DNA from: Mucilaginibacter terrae
GTDB taxonomy: Bacteria > Bacteroidota > Bacteroidia > Sphingobacteriales > Sphingobacteriaceae
Reading direction: 5' to 3'
NCBI RefSeq assembly: GCF_031951985.1
Contig: NZ_JAVLVU010000001.1
Location: forward strand, 5,022,001 to 5,086,000
Length of the DNA: 64,000 nt
Shown piece by piece: positions 8,599 through 17,504 of this stretch. How positions within the stretch are numbered: the stretch's first letter is position 1; each line of letters starts with the position of its first letter. Position numbers and translations under genes: made by a program. The notes under the pieces were generated by a model, which was given only the letters and a program-made list of their open reading frames with translations, made no database searches and was not told where the DNA came from.

Positions 8599-8624
8599 TT
8601 TTGCACAATATAATTTTGCACAAT
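8599..8624. promoter_or_regulatory. probable OhrR operator: two direct repeats TTTTGCACAAT
   Basis: The 11-base sequence TTTTGCACAAT occurs twice, at 8599-8609 and 8614-8624, with a 15-base period. It lies 30-55 bases upstream of the ohrR start. Placement right at the promoter of a self-regulated MarR gene suggests the repressor site. The sites are tandem rather than one simple palindrome. Confidence 0.55.
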
Positions 8625-8832
8625 TATTTTTTATACTTCATGTTGTATGGCAAAGAGCGAACTGTTTTAAATTAATAATGATTAGTTGCCATGAATTGTA
8701 GGCATCAACTGATATTAGGTTTAAAAGAGCAAAGGCGATATAGATACCGAAAGGTACTTGGTGAGTTACGCAAGCCGAGATACTTAAGCTTGAGTGTGTA
8801 GGAATATATTTAAAAAGTGGTACAAGCCCAAG

Positions 8833-9915
8833 CTAAAGTGAATAAGCCTTAACTTTGAGCGTATCTATTGCTTTTAATATTTCGGTAACAGAAGGAATGG
8901 CTTTGAAATCTTTATAAATGCTGCTACCCAAATGGCGTATTATCTCGTTTTTACTACGTAAATTTTCCGGTACGCTGAATTCAAGTATTTGATTGGGGGA
9001 GTTCCACGGCGTATGCTGCGGATTGGTTTGCGCATATAATATAACAGTGGGCGTTTTAACTGCCGCAGCAATGTGAATGGTGCCGGTGTTTACCGATACC
9101 AGCATGGGTGCTATACTAATAAGCGTTATAAATTCAGATAGGGAAAACATACCACCGGCAGATAGTGAGCCTGTTCCAATTTTATTTTGAAGCTCATCAG
9201 TTAGCGGTTTTTCAGATGCCGATCCTGTTAGTAAAACCTGGTAGCCTTTTTTAACAAGCTCTTGGCCCAGTGCAACCCACCGATCTGCTGGGTATTGGCG
9301 TTTTTCTTCGCTTACCCCTGCATGCAGTATTAACCAGGGGTAATTAATATCAAATCCTTTGTCGGTAAGTTTTTGTGCTATTACAGGCTGCAATTCATGA
9401 TCTACAGAAAGCAATAAGTCCTCATGATCAGTGTATGCACCTACCGATGCAACTAAGTCCAAATCACGGCGCACCTGGTGCTTAATGAGTTCGTACGGTT
9501 CTTTATCGGGCACCCAATCTGTTATTAAATGATATGGGTTTTCGCGGCAATAGGCCAATATGCGCGGAATACCGCTCAGGTAGGCCAGCATGGCTGTTGG
9601 TAAAGGGTTTTGACTAAAAACTGTAAATACTACCGCTGCATCAAAGTTTTGTTCCCTCAATTGGCCTATGATCTCGTTGAATTTTGACGGATCAGGCGCT
9701 TCAGCGGTTTTAACCCAAGGTAGGTCGTAAATAATAGCATCGTCAATTTCGGGCATATGTTTTATAATGCCCTTTGCCATGCTTGATGTAAGCACGGTTA
9801 TTTTAGCGCCAAAGGTTTCTTTTAAGGCACGAATGGCCGGAGCGCTCATGATAAGATCGCCCATGTTATCGGGCCTTATGCACAATATGTTTTTGCAGTT
9901 TTGCCAGCCCGTCAT
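8833..9915 (-). CDS. glycosyltransferase family 9 (heptosyltransferase-like)
   Basis: The start MTGWQNCKNILCIRPDNMGDLIMSAPAIRALK was chosen because its ATG overlaps the stop of the upstream phosphatase gene (ATGA). It also places the GT9 N-terminal motif (RPDNMGD) correctly. Further GT9 signatures are YPWLILHAGVSEEKRQYPADRW and SVNTGTIHIAAAVKTPTVILY, the second holding the nucleotide-sugar site. Family 9 enzymes move heptose from ADP-heptose onto lipopolysaccharide core or related glycans. Coupling to a heptose-bisphosphatase-like gene supports a heptose substrate, though the acceptor is unknown. It is the last gene of the minus-strand half of the glycan cluster. Confidence 0.9.
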   Translation of the reverse strand: MTGWQNCKNILCIRPDNMGDLIMSAPAIRALKETFGAKITVLTSSMAKGIIKHMPEIDDAIIYDLPWVKTAEAPDPSKFNEIIGQLREQNFDAAVVFTVFSQNPLPTAMLAYLSGIPRILAYCRENPYHLITDWVPDKEPYELIKHQVRRDLDLVASVGAYTDHEDLLLSVDHELQPVIAQKLTDKGFDINYPWLILHAGVSEEKRQYPADRWVALGQELVKKGYQVLLTGSASEKPLTDELQNKIGTGSLSAGGMFSLSEFITLISIAPMLVSVNTGTIHIAAAVKTPTVILYAQTNPQHTPWNSPNQILEFSVPENLRSKNEIIRHLGSSIYKDFKAIPSVTEILKAIDTLKVKAYSL

Positions 9916-10475
9916 GCCAGTTGCATATGTAAAATATCTTTTGCTGCCTGGTTTATGCTGCTGCATATGTAAGTAGGGGCACGCATAGGGCCTGTAAGCC
10001 ACTCGGTTTCGTTGCCGTTATTAATCAGGATGGTTTTACACCCAGCCCGGTTACCCGCTTCCACATCGTTTAATATGTCACCTATCATCCACGATTCTTT
10101 TAAATCTATATGATGTTTGTTGGCTGCTTTTAATAACATGCCCGGCTTAGGTTTGCGGCAATCACAATCAATAGCGTAGTTCTCAACCTTACCTTCAGGA
10201 TGGTGAGGGCAATAGTAAAAACCGCTCAAGCTAATTTCATAAACTTTAAGTAGTTCTCTTAAACAGCTTTCTACAGCAGGCAGCATGCTTTCACTGAACA
10301 GGCCGCGCGCAACACCTGCCTGGTTCGATATAATGATAAGCTTATAGCCATCTTGCTGTAAGCGCTGCAAACCTTCAATGGCATCGGGTTGGATGGTGAT
10401 AAGCGCCGGGTCAACATTGTAAGGTATATCGGGTATCAGCGTACCGTCTTTATCTAAAAAAACTGCTTTTGCCAT
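9912..10475 (-). CDS. HAD-IIIA phosphatase, GmhB-like (D,D-heptose 1,7-bisphosphate phosphatase)
   Basis: The start is MAKAVFLDKDGTLIPD, 16 bases after the upstream glycosyltransferase. Motifs are the nucleophile DKDGT, IIISNQAGVARG (motif 2), the Cys/His zinc cluster CPHHPEG...CDCRKPKPGML, and MIGDILNDVEAG (motif 4). The zinc loop is diagnostic of the GmhB/HisB-N subgroup. GmhB removes the 7-phosphate of D-glycero-D-manno-heptose 1,7-bisphosphate on the ADP- or GDP-heptose route. Genes for the isomerase and the kinase/nucleotidyltransferase are not in the window. Histidinol phosphatase is unlikely given the two GT9 neighbours. Confidence 0.88.
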   Translation of the reverse strand: MAKAVFLDKDGTLIPDIPYNVDPALITIQPDAIEGLQRLQQDGYKLIIISNQAGVARGLFSESMLPAVESCLRELLKVYEISLSGFYYCPHHPEGKVENYAIDCDCRKPKPGMLLKAANKHHIDLKESWMIGDILNDVEAGNRAGCKTILINNGNETEWLTGPMRAPTYICSSINQAAKDILHMQLA

Positions 10476-10491
10476 CGTTTGAAAGAGGATT

Positions 10492-11781
10492 TTAGGCAGC
10501 TTGTATTTTACTGTTTGATAGCAAAGCAATACTCTCTTTAGCCACCGGCTGCGTGCAGCGGTACAACTGATTTACATGGTGAGCTACCTCAGCCCATGTA
10601 AAGTGTGTATTTACGCGTTCAATGGCGTTGTGGCTAAATTCGTTACGTACTTCTTCATTATTAAGCAACCATGTAATTTTTTCGCCCAAAGCATCCGGGT
10701 CATGAGCGGGAACTAAAACGCCTGTTTCGCCATCGGCCACGCTATATTTTATGCCACCAACATTCGATCCTATTACGGGCGTACCGCAAGCCATGGCCTC
10801 TAATGGAGTTATGCCAAATGGTTCGTACCATGGTGTGGTAATAAACACATCGGCCGCAGCATAATAGTATTTAAGCTGATCGCGGTTTTTGCGGCCGGTA
10901 AAAATTACCTGGTTCTCCACGTGGTGTTGACGCACAATATCTATCAGCCTGGCATATTCAGGACAGGTTTCTTCTTCCAGTTCTTCGCACTCGCCGCCAA
11001 CTATAACCAGTTTAATGGGTTTGCCGGTAGGCTTTACTTTGGCTAATGCCTGTATCACATTATCTACCCCCTTGCGGGGCACCATGCGGCCTAATTGTAA
11101 AATCAAATGTTCGCTTTGTGGCAACCCGGCAATTTTACGTGCACACTCTTTATCAATAGGGTAAAATTCGGTAGCGCTGAAACCACAGGGAATGATGGTG
11201 ATTTTATTTTTTGGAGCGTTGTAATAATTAATGAGGTCATCCATATCCTGTGGGCATTCGGCAATAATATGGTTGGCCTGCTGCACGGCTTCTTCTTCAA
11301 TAGTAAGGCGTTCTTCGGGGAATTTATCTTTTTCGGCCTGATGAATACGGCGTACATGGCCTAATGCATGGAAGGTGACCACAAATGGTATGTCCAATTC
11401 CTTTTTAATACCCATAGCTACCCATGCCGACATAAAGAAGTTGGCATGTACCAGCGAGTAATGCAGTTGACGGTTAATCATGAAATTGATCATGTTGTTT
11501 TTAAACTCGTCCATGTATTGCAGAATTTCTTCCTTAATAATTACTTCTGCCGGACCGGCGTTAACGTGTATAATCCTTACACCCGGCGACCAGTTAACCA
11601 CTTCCTCAATTTCGGTGCTTTCGCGGCGTGTAAAAACATCAACAAGGTACCCAATGTGGGCAAGGTGTTTAGCCAGTTGAGCTACATAAACATTTTGGCC
11701 ACCTGTATCAACTCCGCCAATATTGGCCAAAGGGGAGGCGTGCTCACTTATAAAAGCAATTCTTTTTTGCTGAAATTTCAT
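10492..11781 (-). CDS. glycosyltransferase family 4, sucrose-synthase/SPS-like N-terminus
   Basis: The start is the ATG at 11781 (MKFQQKRIAF); the GTG two codons earlier is less likely. The N-terminus carries GGVDTGGQNVYVAQLAKHLA, as in sucrose-phosphate-synthase-like and MshA-like GT4 enzymes. The donor-binding C-terminal half shows GRMVPRKGVDNVI and the E-x7-E motif EPFGITPLEAMACGTPVIGSNVGG. It has a GT-B fold and is cytoplasmic. It lies between a second GT and the GmhB-like gene with gaps of 11 and 16 bases, so it is in the same operon. Donor and acceptor are not known. Confidence 0.9.
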   Translation of the reverse strand: MKFQQKRIAFISEHASPLANIGGVDTGGQNVYVAQLAKHLAHIGYLVDVFTRRESTEIEEVVNWSPGVRIIHVNAGPAEVIIKEEILQYMDEFKNNMINFMINRQLHYSLVHANFFMSAWVAMGIKKELDIPFVVTFHALGHVRRIHQAEKDKFPEERLTIEEEAVQQANHIIAECPQDMDDLINYYNAPKNKITIIPCGFSATEFYPIDKECARKIAGLPQSEHLILQLGRMVPRKGVDNVIQALAKVKPTGKPIKLVIVGGECEELEEETCPEYARLIDIVRQHHVENQVIFTGRKNRDQLKYYYAAADVFITTPWYEPFGITPLEAMACGTPVIGSNVGGIKYSVADGETGVLVPAHDPDALGEKITWLLNNEEVRNEFSHNAIERVNTHFTWAEVAHHVNQLYRCTQPVAKESIALLSNSKIQAA

Positions 11782-11792
11782 AATCACGATGT

Positions 11793-12749
11793 TTAGGCCT
11801 GTAAAACCGTTGAGCTTTTACGGGCAGTTACTTCGGCAAATAATTGTTCCCAGTCGGCTGCAAAACGTTGGATGTTGAAGCGCTTTAAGGCTACTTCTCG
11901 TCCGTTGTTTCCAATCTCTCGGGCAAGTTCAGCATCGGCAATTAAAAGGTTCATTTTATCAATAAGGTAGTTGATATCGGTATGGATAAAGCCAGAGTAG
12001 CCGTTATCAATCACGGCCGACAATTCGGTTGTAGCCAAACCCACTACAGGTATTCCCATCATCATGGCCTCACAAATTGCAAGGCCTAAGCTTGTGTAGC
12101 GTATAGGATTAAAGAAAAAACGGTAATGGCTCTGAAACTCGGGCAACTGCGGGTGCAACACTTCCCCTAAACCTAATTCACCTGTTCCCATACCCACAAG
12201 ATCAAGCGGTACCTGCTCGCGTACTTCTAAAAATACATCTAAGCCCAGCAAGCGGCCGCGGGATGGCAGGTTATTAATTACCACAATACCTTTAGCAATA
12301 TTGCCTTTGTATGTAACAGGCGAAGTGGTTACACCATGTTCAATAACCCGGGTAGGTGTGCTGTTGCTATCCCACATCAAGCGGTTAAAGTGCGTAACGT
12401 GTACCAGTGTTACATCGGGCGTATCTAATATATGTTGGGTATCTGTTGGATGCTGGCGTGGCGGATCATGCTCAATGTACACCTTGGGCAGTTGGCGTTG
12501 CTCTTCAGATAGGATTTCAAATTGATCTTTAAGATAATTTTGATTGGTTTGATACAGTATGCAATCAAACTTATGGTTTTTCACTTCCTCGGCCGGTATC
12601 TCAATTACATTATCGCCAAACGGAAATGTTTCGCCCCGGCCATAATAACCTTCGGTTTTTTGGGGCTTCGTTGGGATGTAAATAGTGTAATTGCCTTGCG
12701 ACAGATAGAACAGGTAGCTACCGTGTATGTGCCAGGTGAAAATTTTCAT
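11793..12749 (-). CDS. GT4-like glycosyltransferase
   Basis: The 318-residue protein starts MKIFTWHIHGSYLFYLSQG and has an N-terminal domain with VYIEHDPPRQHPTDT and VTHFNRLMWD. The C-terminal domain carries YTSLGLAICEAMMMGIPVVGLATTEL, the GT-B E-x7-E region. It is shorter than typical GT4 enzymes (about 360-400), mainly through a compact N-terminal half. It is the first gene of the minus-strand arm, and its 5' gap of 285 bases is shared with the divergent carbamoyltransferase gene. Confidence 0.85.
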   Translation of the reverse strand: MKIFTWHIHGSYLFYLSQGNYTIYIPTKPQKTEGYYGRGETFPFGDNVIEIPAEEVKNHKFDCILYQTNQNYLKDQFEILSEEQRQLPKVYIEHDPPRQHPTDTQHILDTPDVTLVHVTHFNRLMWDSNSTPTRVIEHGVTTSPVTYKGNIAKGIVVINNLPSRGRLLGLDVFLEVREQVPLDLVGMGTGELGLGEVLHPQLPEFQSHYRFFFNPIRYTSLGLAICEAMMMGIPVVGLATTELSAVIDNGYSGFIHTDINYLIDKMNLLIADAELAREIGNNGREVALKRFNIQRFAADWEQLFAEVTARKSSTVLQA

Positions 12750-13034
12750 AAGTAAGAAAGCTCTTTAGTGTTGTTTGCTTCGCCATAAAGACAACAATAG
12801 AACCGCTTTATTTACTTATAGTTTTAAAATAGTATTTTTAATTAAATTATTTCATAATGAATTATAATTATGGCAAAATGTAACCTGCAGTATTTATTGA
12901 ATTGGTAATTTTAATTAGATTATTTACCTGTTAGATTTAATAATTAAAAAATTTACTTAAAAGTAAACAACGCGTATGGGCGTTTGTAGTATGGTGTAAC
13001 AAACCGAAAATTATAAAAGTTACACTTTACTATA
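12750..13034. promoter_or_regulatory. divergent promoter region of the glycan cluster
   Basis: This 285-base, very AT-rich gap separates the two divergent arms of the carbohydrate cluster and must carry promoters for both. I see no convincing palindrome or small gene in it. Confidence 0.5.
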
Positions 13035-14753
13035 ATGTACGTATTAGGCATCAACGCTGTATTTCACGACTCGGCAGCGTGTATTATTAAAGACGGCGTT
13101 TTGCTTGCCGCAACCGAAGAGGAGCGATTTACCCACTTTAAACATGGCAAAAGGCCGGTGCCATTCTCAACCTGGGAACTACCATTTCATGCCATTGATT
13201 ACTGCTTAAAGATAGCAGGGATTCACATCAATGATGTTGACCACATTGCATACTCATTCGACCCATACCTACTTATTGGCGAAAAATATCGTGGTAAATC
13301 AACTATCGAAATTCCCTTTGAAGAAGGTCGATCACATTTAGGAGATGATTTTAAAAATGTATGGGACCCGCTGTTTTTGTCGTCCATAATTAATGCTCCC
13401 GGTCAGTTGCGCGATGGGTACCCTCATCACCTGCAAAAGCGTTTTGTAGGCTGTAACATACCGCGCGAAAAGTGGCATTTTGTAGAGCACCACGTATCGC
13501 ATGCTGCCAGTGCGTTTAATTGTTCGCCGTATAAAAACGCAGCAGTAATGACGGTTGACGGCAGGGGAGAACAGGCAACTACAACCTACAACATAGGCAG
13601 CGGCAATCAACTGGATAGGATAGGGCAGGTAAACATGCCGCACTCATTGGGTTTACTTTACGAAGATGTAACCACTTACCTCGGTTTCCTGCATTCATCA
13701 GATGAATACAAGGTAATGGCATTGGCATCATATGGCAAGCCCGATTTTGTTAAAGATTTCCGCGAGATAGTGCATTTAGGGAATAATGGTCAATACACCA
13801 TCAACAACCAGCGCCTCGAAGAACGCTTCGGCCCTCAGCGTTTACGCCACGAAGATTTTACTTCGCATCATTTCAATATTGCCCACTCGCTGCAATTGGT
13901 TTTAGAAGAAAGCATGCTGGAGCTTACCGGCTGGCTGCAACAAGAAACAGGTGAAGAAAACCTTTGCCTTGCCGGTGGCGTAGCGCTAAACTGTGTAGCT
14001 AATGCCCGTTTACGTGATCGGGGAGCATTCAAGAATATTTGGGTACAACCCGCCTCGGGCGATGACGGTACGGCATTAGGTGCTGCCCTTTGGGTTGATG
14101 CCAAAGCGCGTAATACAGATGAACGTAATTTTGAAATGACGCATTGCTACTGGGGACCAGAATATACCGATGAGGAAATCGAAAAATCGATGAAACTGTG
14201 GAAGGTGCCTTATCGAAAACTCAATAACATTGCTGAAGAAACCGCCGATATATTGGCGCAAAATAAAATTATTGGCTGGTACCAGGGTCGCATGGAATTT
14301 GGTCCAAGGGCATTGGGAAGCCGTTCTATATTGGCATCGCCCATAACTGCCGAAATGCAGGCAAGGCTGAATGAGGTGAAAGATCGTGAAGATTTTCGCC
14401 CGGTGGCGCCTGTGGTGTTGGAAGAAGAAGCAGCCAATTGGTTTGAAGGCGCACAATACTCGCCGTTTATGCTTTTTGTATACGATGTAAAAGCCGACAA
14501 GGTTGATAAAATACCGGCGGTTACGCATACCGATGGCACTGCGCGCATACAAACCATTAATGAGCATCAGCATAAAAACTATTATGACCTGTTAAAGGCT
14601 TTTCAGCGCAAAACAGGGGTGCCGGTATTGGTAAATACTTCGTTCAATACCTTGGGTAAACCCATTGTTTGTACGCCAAGGGATGCTATCGAGTGTTTTT
14701 GGACTTCGCCTTTTGATGCTTTGGTTATTGGCTCTTTTGTGATAGAGAAATGA
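13035..14753 (+). CDS. NodU/TobZ/CmcH-family O-carbamoyltransferase
   Basis: The full-length (572 residues) protein has the family's two parts. The N-terminal Kae1-like domain starts YVLGINAVFHDSAACIIKDG and includes EHHVSHAASAF, whose His152, His153 and His156 fit the metal and carbamoyl-adenylate site, MTVDGRGEQATT and GGVALNCVAN. The C-terminal domain carries the family signature GWYQGRMEFGPRALGSRSILA. These enzymes move the carbamoyl group of carbamoyl phosphate onto a hydroxyl of a sugar or natural product, via carbamoyl-AMP. Here the neighbours are glycosyltransferases, so a carbamoylated sugar in a surface glycan is inferred. A GT2 gene overlaps its stop by four bases. Confidence 0.93.
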   Translation: MYVLGINAVFHDSAACIIKDGVLLAATEEERFTHFKHGKRPVPFSTWELPFHAIDYCLKIAGIHINDVDHIAYSFDPYLLIGEKYRGKSTIEIPFEEGRSHLGDDFKNVWDPLFLSSIINAPGQLRDGYPHHLQKRFVGCNIPREKWHFVEHHVSHAASAFNCSPYKNAAVMTVDGRGEQATTTYNIGSGNQLDRIGQVNMPHSLGLLYEDVTTYLGFLHSSDEYKVMALASYGKPDFVKDFREIVHLGNNGQYTINNQRLEERFGPQRLRHEDFTSHHFNIAHSLQLVLEESMLELTGWLQQETGEENLCLAGGVALNCVANARLRDRGAFKNIWVQPASGDDGTALGAALWVDAKARNTDERNFEMTHCYWGPEYTDEEIEKSMKLWKVPYRKLNNIAEETADILAQNKIIGWYQGRMEFGPRALGSRSILASPITAEMQARLNEVKDREDFRPVAPVVLEEEAANWFEGAQYSPFMLFVYDVKADKVDKIPAVTHTDGTARIQTINEHQHKNYYDLLKAFQRKTGVPVLVNTSFNTLGKPIVCTPRDAIECFWTSPFDALVIGSFVIEK

Positions 14754-15724
14754 GCATAATAGCATCGGTTGTAATACCTACTTATTGTCGTCCGCAATTA
14801 CTGCACAAGTGCCTCGAAGCATTGTTGCAACAGCAATTTGATAGGGAATCTTACGAAATTATTGTAGTGAGCGATGGCCCTGACGATGAGACAAAAAAAG
14901 AAGTAGAGCAATTTGCAGGCTACGATAAGCCCAAAGTAAGATACATTGCCTTGCCGGTAAAAAAAGGCCCTGCTGCCGCCCGTAATTTAGGCTGGCAAAG
15001 TGCCAAAGGCTATGTAATTGCATTTACCGATGATGATTGCCTCCCGCAAAAAACATGGTTACAAAACATGGTGAACAATTGTGCGCCGGGACAAGAAATT
15101 GCGCTAACAGGTAAAGTAGTTGTGCCTTTTAATAGCGAACGGCCAACCGACTACGAACTTAATACCGCAAACCTGCAAACGGCCGAATTTATTACCGCAA
15201 ACTGTGCCTGCGCAAAAACAGTCCTCGAAAAAACAGGAGGGTTTGATGAAGAATTCAGTATGGCCTGGCGTGAGGATAGTGATCTGCACTTCAGGTTACT
15301 AAGTAAAGGCATTCCGATTAAAAGAGTGGGAAATGCGATAGTTGTTCATCCGGTGCGAAGTGCCCTGTGGGGGGTGAGTATAAAGGAGCAAAAGAAAACC
15401 ATGTATGATGCCCTGCTTTACAAAAAGCACCCAAAACTATTCAGGAAAAGGATCAGGCCTGTATCGCCTTACCTGTATTATGCCATTGTAGTTGCTTTTG
15501 TGTTGATGCTATCAGGAATGATTTTTCAAGAACAAAATCTCACAATTACTGGTGGTGTTGCATGGTTGAGCTTTACGGTGTTGTTTATTTATAAGCGGTT
15601 AAACGAAAGTGATCTATCGCCAAAGCACGTTGCCGAAATGGTAGTGACGTCCCTTTTTATCCCGTTCTTGTCGGTTTATTGGCAGTGGTACGGTGCTGTT
15701 AAATACCGCGTATTATTTATATAA
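14750..15724 (+). CDS. glycosyltransferase family 2, membrane-anchored
   Basis: It overlaps the carbamoyltransferase stop codon (ATGA). The GT-A domain spans about residues 1-220: ASVVIPTYCRPQLLHKCLEALL, KKGPAAARNLGWQSAKG, and the metal-binding TDDDCLP. EFSMAWREDSDLHFRL follows in the acceptor half. Two hydrophobic helices near residues 240-280 (LYYAIVVAFVLMLSGMIF and the next) anchor it in the inner membrane facing the cytoplasm. It is likely one of the chain-building steps of the heptose/carbamoyl glycan. Sugar specificity is unknown. Confidence 0.9.
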   Translation: MSIIASVVIPTYCRPQLLHKCLEALLQQQFDRESYEIIVVSDGPDDETKKEVEQFAGYDKPKVRYIALPVKKGPAAARNLGWQSAKGYVIAFTDDDCLPQKTWLQNMVNNCAPGQEIALTGKVVVPFNSERPTDYELNTANLQTAEFITANCACAKTVLEKTGGFDEEFSMAWREDSDLHFRLLSKGIPIKRVGNAIVVHPVRSALWGVSIKEQKKTMYDALLYKKHPKLFRKRIRPVSPYLYYAIVVAFVLMLSGMIFQEQNLTITGGVAWLSFTVLFIYKRLNESDLSPKHVAEMVVTSLFIPFLSVYWQWYGAVKYRVLFI

Positions 15725-15726
15725 CT

Positions 15727-16746
15727 ATGAAATTACCTACCGAAGAGATAAAAAGCATTGCCATTTTCAGGGCCTTGCAGTTAGGAGATATGCTATGCAT
15801 TATTCCTGCCATACGTGCTTTGCGCAACGCCAACCCGCAAGCCAAAATAACGCTTGTTGGCTTGCCTTGGAGCAAATCGTTTACCGAGCGGTTTAATCAA
15901 TATTTTGACGATTTTATTCATTTCCCAGGCTACCCGGCATTACCCGAGCAGGTTTTCAACCCGGCCGATTTTCCCGCCTTTTTAGTGGATGTACAAAGCC
16001 GAAAGTTCGATTTAGCAATACAAATGCAAGGCAATGGCTCGGTGGTTAACCCCATGGTTGAACTTTTTGGGGCACACTATACCGCAGGCTATACCATTGA
16101 AGGGCATTATGCGCCCGATAATGGTTTATTTATGCCTTATCCTGATCATGGTCATGAAATAGAAAGGCATATTGCCTTAATGGAATTTTTAGGAATTAAA
16201 TCACAGGGCACCGAACTGGAGTACCCCCTTATCGAAGATGATGAAAGCGCTTTGGCCGCGCTGCAACTGGGTATCGAACCTGGCCATTATGTTTGTGTGC
16301 ACCCCGGTTCGCGCGGTGCATGGCGGCAATGGCCTGTTCAATATTTTGCGGCACTGGCCAATTATTGTGCCGGGCAAGGTTATAAAGTGGTAATAACCGG
16401 TACCAAGGAAGAGGCTGCTATTATTGACGACGTGATCTTGCACATGAACCATGAGCCCATTAACACAGCCGGGCAAACCAGCATGGGGGCGGTAGGTGTG
16501 CTTATCAAAAAATCGGCTTTGTTGATCTCCAATTGTACTGGCGTATCACACATGGCGGCGGCGTTTAAAACCCCAAGTATAGTCATTAGTATGGATGGTG
16601 AACCACACCGCTGGGGGCCGTTAGATACAACAACTCATCGTACTTTCGATTGGTTGAAATACCCCGATTTTGATTCGGTGTTTAATGAGCTTAAACAACT
16701 GTTAACAGTTAATACTAAAGTCAACGCCACTCCATTATTAAAATAG
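15727..16746 (+). CDS. glycosyltransferase family 9 (heptosyltransferase-like), second copy
   Basis: It begins two bases after the GT2 stop. GT9 features are AIFRALQLGDMLCIIPAIRALR at the N-terminus, VCVHPGSRGAWRQWPVQYFA at the domain boundary, and ISNCTGVSHMAAAFKTPSIVI in the nucleotide-sugar site. It is only distantly similar to the GT9 at 8833-9915, so the two probably add separate residues or act on different acceptors. With the GmhB-like phosphatase it strengthens the case for a heptose-containing glycan. It ends the plus-strand arm. Confidence 0.9.
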   Translation: MKLPTEEIKSIAIFRALQLGDMLCIIPAIRALRNANPQAKITLVGLPWSKSFTERFNQYFDDFIHFPGYPALPEQVFNPADFPAFLVDVQSRKFDLAIQMQGNGSVVNPMVELFGAHYTAGYTIEGHYAPDNGLFMPYPDHGHEIERHIALMEFLGIKSQGTELEYPLIEDDESALAALQLGIEPGHYVCVHPGSRGAWRQWPVQYFAALANYCAGQGYKVVITGTKEEAAIIDDVILHMNHEPINTAGQTSMGAVGVLIKKSALLISNCTGVSHMAAAFKTPSIVISMDGEPHRWGPLDTTTHRTFDWLKYPDFDSVFNELKQLLTVNTKVNATPLLK

Positions 16747-16824
16747 AAGCTTAAAGATAATTGTCATCATAATTTTTTAATACTTTTCTTATAATTTCAT
16801 AACTTAGGCAATTAAACTATTGAA

Positions 16825-17406
16825 TTGACTGAGTATAATTTATATACCGATGCCGAACTTGTTCATCTTTTAAAAGAAGGTGACGAGATTGCGTTTTCGG
16901 CTATATATGATAAGTACTGGAAAGTTTTGATGGGTTTAGCCTACAATCATACTAAAGACAGATTTTCTGCAGAAGAAATTGTGCAGGAGGTTTTTTTAAG
17001 CTTATGGAAAAGGAAGAATGAACTGGCGATCAATTCCCTTAATGCTTATTTAGCAACCGCTGTCAAGTTTTCCATATTTAAGCAAATACGCCAGGTTAAG
17101 CTTCGCGAGGCACTTATTCAACACCATTACTCCCCCGGTGTGTGCGACAGGCTTGAAGACCAGATCAACGCCAAATTTCTTCAAGAGTATATTGATGGTA
17201 TTGTTGAGGAGTTGCCCGATAAATGCAAACAGGTATACATCTACAGCCGTAGGGATGGGCTTAAAAATTCAGAGATCTCATTAAAAATGAATATTGGTGA
17301 AAAAGCTGTTGAAGCCCATATTACCAAAGCCCTGAAATTAATACGCTTAAATTTAAAAGAAATTGGAGTTTTGATGTGCGTAGCAGTCGAAAAAATAATT
17401 TTTTGA
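16825..17406 (+). CDS. FecI-like ECF RNA polymerase sigma factor (locus 1)
   Basis: Sigma region 2 is seen in YDKYWKVLMGLAYNHTKDRFSAEEIVQEVFLSLWKRK, and region 4 in LPDKCKQVYIYSRRDGLKNSEISLKMNIGEKAVEAHITKAL. No ATG fits; the best start is the TTG at 16825 (MTEYNLYTDAEL), after an in-frame stop four codons upstream. It is followed by a FecR anti-sigma gene and a SusC/SusD pair, the standard Bacteroidota arrangement. Substrate docking at the SusC STN domain signals through FecR to release the sigma factor and switch on the locus. Length (193) is normal. Confidence 0.93.
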   Translation: MTEYNLYTDAELVHLLKEGDEIAFSAIYDKYWKVLMGLAYNHTKDRFSAEEIVQEVFLSLWKRKNELAINSLNAYLATAVKFSIFKQIRQVKLREALIQHHYSPGVCDRLEDQINAKFLQEYIDGIVEELPDKCKQVYIYSRRDGLKNSEISLKMNIGEKAVEAHITKALKLIRLNLKEIGVLMCVAVEKIIF

Positions 17407-17504
17407 TCGCTTTTTTCTGCGTTTTGTAAAAAAAAACACTTATTTTTCTTTCTGTATATAGGGTATTTTACTCTTTGTAGTACTTCATTGTAAAATAACA
17501 GTTA

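Noticed and set aside
10492-11781. Sucrose-phosphate synthase
   Set aside because: The N-terminal GGQNVY motif is shared, but the neighbours are heptose and glycan genes and no sucrose-phosphate phosphatase is present, so only a GT4 call is supported.
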